Below, one piece after another: positions 52,931 through 64,000 of a stretch of DNA of 64,000 nt; position 1 is the stretch's first letter, and the number at the start of each line of letters is the position of its first letter. Below the pieces are notes generated by a model. That model was not told where the DNA came from, ran no database searches, and saw only the letters and a list, made by a program, of their open reading frames with translations. The stretch spans positions 1-64,000 of the forward strand of contig RCAB01000264.1 in the NCBI GenBank assembly GCA_003640385.1. Direction: 5' to 3'. The stretch comes from Setaria digitata (lineage: Eukaryota; Nematoda; Chromadorea; Rhabditida; Setariidae). The translations under genes were made by a program, and so were the position numbers.

Positions 52931-53002
52931 ATTCACAATCATTTTGCAGCGCATTGCAAAAAAATAATTCACAATCATTTTGCAGCGCATTGCAAAAAAA
53001 TG
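52931..53002. repeat. 36-bp tandem duplication
   Basis: Two adjacent copies starting at 52931 and 52967, each with ATTCACAATCATTTTGCAGC, virtually identical. The period is 12 codons and the surrounding plus-strand frame (52906-53112) stays open through both. However, no splice phase links it to the homeobox gene and I see no known motif. Confidence 0.85.
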
Positions 53003-53277
53003 ATATCAGTGATATTATTAACAATAATGTTAGTGATAATAAAGTAATTGAAAAAAAATTTAAAACAGATGCATGGAAAAAGAAGAAAAATTTAATTACA
53101 ATTCAGATATGAATTCCAAATTTTGCTTTTTTTTTTCTTTGGTTGTAGTAACATTTTCCTCAAGACATTTACATTTACCACTAGCGTTATTAAATTAAAT
53201 TTGAATTGTTTGAGCATGAATGGTTACAGTGACTATAATTATGATGATTGTAATGCTGATGATGTTTTGATAATAAA

Positions 53278-53440
53278 AAATGAAAATAATAATAATGATA
53301 ATAATAATAATAATAAAAATAGTAATAATAATAACAATAATAATGATAATAATAATAATAATAATAATGACAATAATAATAATAATAATAATGATAATAA
53401 TAATAATAATAATCATAATTAATAATAATAATAATAATAA
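53278..53440. repeat. AAT/AATGAT trinucleotide array
   Basis: An imperfect AAT array that gives Asn-rich, Ile-rich and Tyr-rich open frames on both strands. These are shadows of the repeat. It lies about 480 bp upstream of the homeobox gene start. Confidence 0.85.
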
Positions 53441-53799
53441 TGGTTACTATAATTATGGTTATGATTATGATTATGATGATGAATGGATGGATGATTCCAC
53501 CCATTTGTTCATCTTCAAAAGTACCAGAAAAATGCTCCGCCTTTAAAAGACATCCAATTTACTGGTATGGTGTATATACATATATATATATATATAAATT
53601 ATATCAACGTTATTTGGCAAATCTGTTAACTGTTACTCATCAATAAATCGGAATTAAATCACCAATAATTCCGATTATCATTATGAATGTCGCTTTTGTC
53701 GCGTTTTATCATTCCGCTATTTAATAGTATTTTTGAGCATTTGAAACGATGAAAGAAGAAAAATGAAAAAAGAAAAGTTACAGTAATTTTAACAAATAA

Positions 53800-60341
<6,542 letters not shown>

Positions 60342-60524
60342 TTTAACAAAATTTCTCTGTATTATTTTTTTAGTTTCCAATTTAATTGTTGATAATTGCG
60401 AGGATAAAGCACCTACTTTTTTAATTTATTTTGTTTTTTTTTTTTTTTTTTTTACGATAAAATTAACGTAATTTTGAATAGATTACTGTAGCTGAGAAAT
60501 TAAAGTGATTATGCAACTTCATCA

Positions 60525-60530
60525 AATAAA
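60525..60530 (+). terminator. Candidate polyadenylation signal of the homeobox gene
   Basis: AATAAA about 185 bases after the stop codon. It is the first such hexamer downstream that I noted. Confidence 0.45.
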
Positions 60531-62968
60531 TACCTTGAAATGGTAAATGAAATTTTTTTCGAAAAAAAAGAAATTTCATTTCAAAAAGCTCATTTGTATG
60601 ATTTTATCATTCGAAATCGTAATTTCGTATGCTGTATGCTTGCAGAATTGGACAATAATTTGTGATAATAATTGGAGAATTCTTTTTTATTTTTACAAAA
60701 AAAAAAAAGTAATTTTATTAAAACTTCGAAAATTCGACCGACTAAATACTTAATTTTCACGTTTATATAATTTACAAAAGAAAAAAGAAAATTTTAACAT
60801 AATTATAGTTTGTTCAAAGAGAATTTAACAGTTCTGTTTACTTCATTAACTTAAGTTTACTTAGCTCATACCTTTTTTTCCACCCTAAACAAACACATTA
60901 ATAATTTACATTCCGGTTTTCATTTTCGCTTTTGTGCTTGTTTTTTTTTTAATTTATTTCTATAATAATAATTATTTGTGCATTATATTGGTCTTCATTA
61001 GTGTTTTTTTTTTTGGACAAAATGATAATACTGAAAAAAAAATTTTTTGTCTTTTTTTCTGACACCTTTTCATTCTTTCTTTTTCTTCCTTCTTTGTGAA
61101 AAGTTTTGGATTTTTTCGTTTTCTTTTTTTTTCTAATTTTTAATTGCGAAATTTGCAGTTAAAATGATAAATTCATTTGTTGTGAATGTTACTTTTTCTT
61201 TTTTCTCTCCACTGTTTTCGTTTTTCGCTTCATCAAAACATTTTTCATGGACATTTGAAAATCAAATTTTTTTAAAAGTAAAATTAGAAAAAATTTGAGA
61301 GAGAAAGGGAAAGAGAGAGAGAGAAGGAGAGAGGAAAGAAAAGAGGGAAATGATTGCTTGTATCTGTACCCCTTGCGAAGAGAATAGAAATAAAAAAAGT
61401 TTTCAATTCTTTTTTGAAAGTAAACTTCTTTTTGTTCATTTTCTACTCATTGTTAAATCTTTTTCAAATTTTCCCACAATTTTCATCTTTTTTTTTTCAT
61501 ACCTTATTTTTTCTCAAAGACACTCTTACCTATCACTCATTCACTTTTTCATTTCTATTACTCTTTTCAATAATTGGAAAATACTTCTAAACCGTCCGTT
61601 AATTAAAATAATCAATGTTTTGGCAGAAAAATAGGAAAAAGAGAAATAATCACAATTTTTACATAATTGTAATTAGAATGTTTATAATAATTTTACGGTA
61701 ATTACTATTTTTTTTTCTTTTTCAATATTTTGCTATTTTCTTATTAAGACCTTGCTAATTTTGCGGTAATTGTCATATTTGTTGCTTAATTTTTACAGTA
61801 ATTAAATGTAATATGCGTGAGTATAATTTTCTTTTGTTTTTTTAATATGAAGCCAAAAAATTTAATGTATTTTGATTCGATCATTTTCTTCAATTTTTTC
61901 TTTCTAGAAATTTCAAATTTTTGCCGAGAGAAAAATGCTGACCAATCACTTTTGCTTCGTTTCGTGACTCAAAAGAAAAAAAATAGTCAATTGATGAATT
62001 AAATCTCGATAGCTCAGTCAATAATTGCTTAATTTATTAGCTAATTGAAATGTTCGCTTTTAAAAATGAGTCATTGGGCTGAAATTCTTCGTTTTTTTTG
62101 TGAATTTTCATAAGCTAATTTAAAAAGGAAAAGGAAAAATAAGATTTATTTCCCTTACAACAGTTCAGTAAAGATTAAAATCAAAAATTTTTATCAAAGT
62201 GATACATAATTCATCGAATTCTCGAAATTAAATTTCAAAATTGCTAACGAATTTATTTAAAATAATTAAAAGAAAGCAACGTTCTCATTGCTTCAATCTG
62301 AATAATTTGCTTTGCCATTTCTTTCATACTTACAATTCATTTATTTAATTACCTAAATAAAGATTTGTAATTATATGAAATTAATAACTCCTTCAAATGC
62401 ACTTTGCACGGATAGTATATCAACATTTTCGCATGATTGATCGTGAGCTAAAAATTTTCTAGCATATCTCGCAATTAATTTTTACTTTGTGAAATTTTTT
62501 AAAGCAATTTTTAGACTTTTTTAGTTTTTTTTTTATTTTTTAATTTTTTCATTTTTTACGCTCTTTAATAGTAATCGATAAAGGAGAAGAATGAAAAATA
62601 TTTAAGTAGCATTATTTATCTATCTAATTAATAATTTTTAAACATTTCATTTACTTATTTTTTTTTAACAATATTTGATAAATATTTCAAATTTTAGCAA
62701 ATTAAGGCAGTTTTCTGCTTCACTTACTTGTTCATTCTATTTATTTATTTTTTCCTCTTCAATAGTACATACTTGTTACTAACTGTTATCTATAAGAAAA
62801 AAAATCGATTAGTAAAGTGATCATTATCGATCCAGCAACTAACTAACGATCAACTATTCGAACTGTTTCCAATATCATTCATTCATTTGTTTTATCAAAA
62901 TTTTAAGCTTAAAAAATTCATTCAAATATTTGATCATTCATTACATGCAACCAAAAAATGCATTCAAA

Positions 62969-63012
62969 AAATAAATAAATAAATAAAATAAAATAAAATA
63001 AAATAAAAAAGA
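62969..63012. repeat. AAATA/AAAT microsatellite
   Basis: Repeats of AAATA and AAATAAAT near the right end of the window. Confidence 0.8.
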
Positions 63013-63291
63013 AATAAAACCATTCCTCTCTGATTTTCTTAGAATAATAAAGAAAATAATAATAATAATAACTTTTTCTTTCTTTTCTCTTTTTTTTTTT
63101 TTCTTTATGCCTAAAAGAATTGCCGAATGAAAAGCGAAATGTAACGATCCATTCGATGGTTTGTTAATGCTTTCAATTGGTTAATTTTCGGCTCATTTAT
63201 TCATCAAACCTAAAATTTATTTCAATCTTACATCCATCCATAAATTATCCATTTTTTTTTTTTTTCATAAATATTTTCAAACATGCAAAGG

Positions 63292-63433
63292 ATGAGAGAG
63301 AGAGAGGGAGAGAAAGAGACAGAAAGGGAAAAAAACTATCATTCCACAATTAATGGCTTCCTAACCAATTACATTACCTTTAGTTTCTCTTTCTCCTTTG
63401 CTCTATCTCTTTCTCTCTCTCTCTCCCTCTCCT
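63292..63433. repeat. GA array and facing CT array
   Basis: A GA-rich run at 63292-63334 faces a CT-rich run at 63384-63433, about 50 bases apart. The two are broadly complementary and could pair into a long imperfect stem. Confidence 0.7.
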
Positions 63434-64000
63434 TATTCATTAAAGTTATTTTAGATATATTTCTCTTCAAACAGATAATTTTCCATGCTTTTTTTCTTTT
63501 TTTGCCTTTCTTTCAGAAAGCTTTATATTCTCAATTTTGCAAATATTATATATTAACCATTCGTTTCATAAATTTTAAAAAATCAATTTTTTCCCAATGA
63601 CATTTAATTTATAATATTAAAATTTCAACAATTCTGCAATACATAGTACTTACCGATATAATCAAATATCGAAATTCATATAGCAGAATATTTACACGCG
63701 ATATTTTATATAAATCCTAGATTTATGATTTAGAATATTCAATATTATTTTTTCAATCCTATATTTATGATTTAGGACACTTATAATTAGTCACTTTTTA
63801 TCTTAATTTATTGCGTTAGTTTTGTTAAGCAAAGAAAAAAAAATAAAGGAAAGGAAATTTTTTTTACAAAAAACCTTCTCAGCTTCATCTTCATCAAATT
63901 TTCAGCAATGTTTAAATTATGAATTGAACATCAAATTCCGTAAGCCATTGAAATTCAGGAAATAAAGAAAAAGTTTGTTTGTTAATGGAAATGAAATTGT

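Larger units (their letters stand above)
60342..64000. other. Downstream region, no gene supported
   Basis: 3' flank of the homeobox gene. It contains GA arrays (61299-61340 and 63292-63334), an AAATA array (62969-63012) and a CT array (63384-63433). The open frames are short and Phe/Lys/Ser-rich, with no recognisable domain. A further gene may begin beyond the window. Confidence 0.55.

Noticed and set aside
53123..53422. Asn-rich plus-strand open frame and Ile/Tyr-rich minus-strand frames
   Set aside because: All arise from the AAT trinucleotide array at 53278-53440. Several frames on both strands are open at once and no splice join or domain supports them.

Overview
This is nuclear DNA of a nematode, most likely a clade III parasitic species and possibly filarial. 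The reasons are strong AT richness, very frequent A and T homopolymers, many short exons with U-rich (T)nCAG-type acceptors, long introns, and a nematode-type acetylcholine receptor subunit. The species is an inference. I see no bacterial, viral or transposase genes and no convincing tRNA or rRNA. There is one ambiguous base (n) at 12740.

Four multi-exon genes could be rebuilt by matching splice phases exon by exon. (1) On the minus strand, 14625 to 7574, a cysteine-rich protein of about 422 aa. It carries one canonical RING and three further RING-like zinc modules, then a C-terminal part that looks ubiquitin-like. (2) On the plus strand, 17077 to 35740, the membrane-bound transcription factor MYRF (C. 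elegans myrf-1/pqn-47 type), 17 exons and about 1100 aa. It has poly-His/Gln tracts, an Ndt80-type DNA-binding domain, a self-cleaving S74/ICA domain with its Ser-Lys dyad, one transmembrane segment and a luminal C-terminal domain. (3) On the plus strand, 39251 to 44330, an alpha-type nicotinic acetylcholine receptor subunit of 501 aa in 12 exons with unusual pore-lining residues. (4) On the plus strand, 53917 to 60341, an EMX/empty-spiracles homeobox gene (ceh-2 type) of about 315 aa in 4 exons.

Genes 1 and 2 are head to head and share a 2.45 kb intergenic region. It holds a dense cluster of ACGT motifs and two perfect inverted repeats, so it is probably a bidirectional promoter region. MYRF intron 1 (8.4 kb) holds simple-sequence arrays, a GC-richer island and possible MYRF-type sites. 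The stretches 1-7450, 35741-39205, 44331-53898 and 60342-64000 hold no gene I can support, only AT-rich DNA with microsatellites and small repeats.

The most unusual items are the four-module RING-like protein, the triplicated 63-bp half-RING exon at its 5' end, the GC-AG intron in MYRF, the receptor's altered M2 residues, and the ACGT-rich shared promoter. The four genes are not an operon and share no obvious pathway. Each has its own intergenic region.
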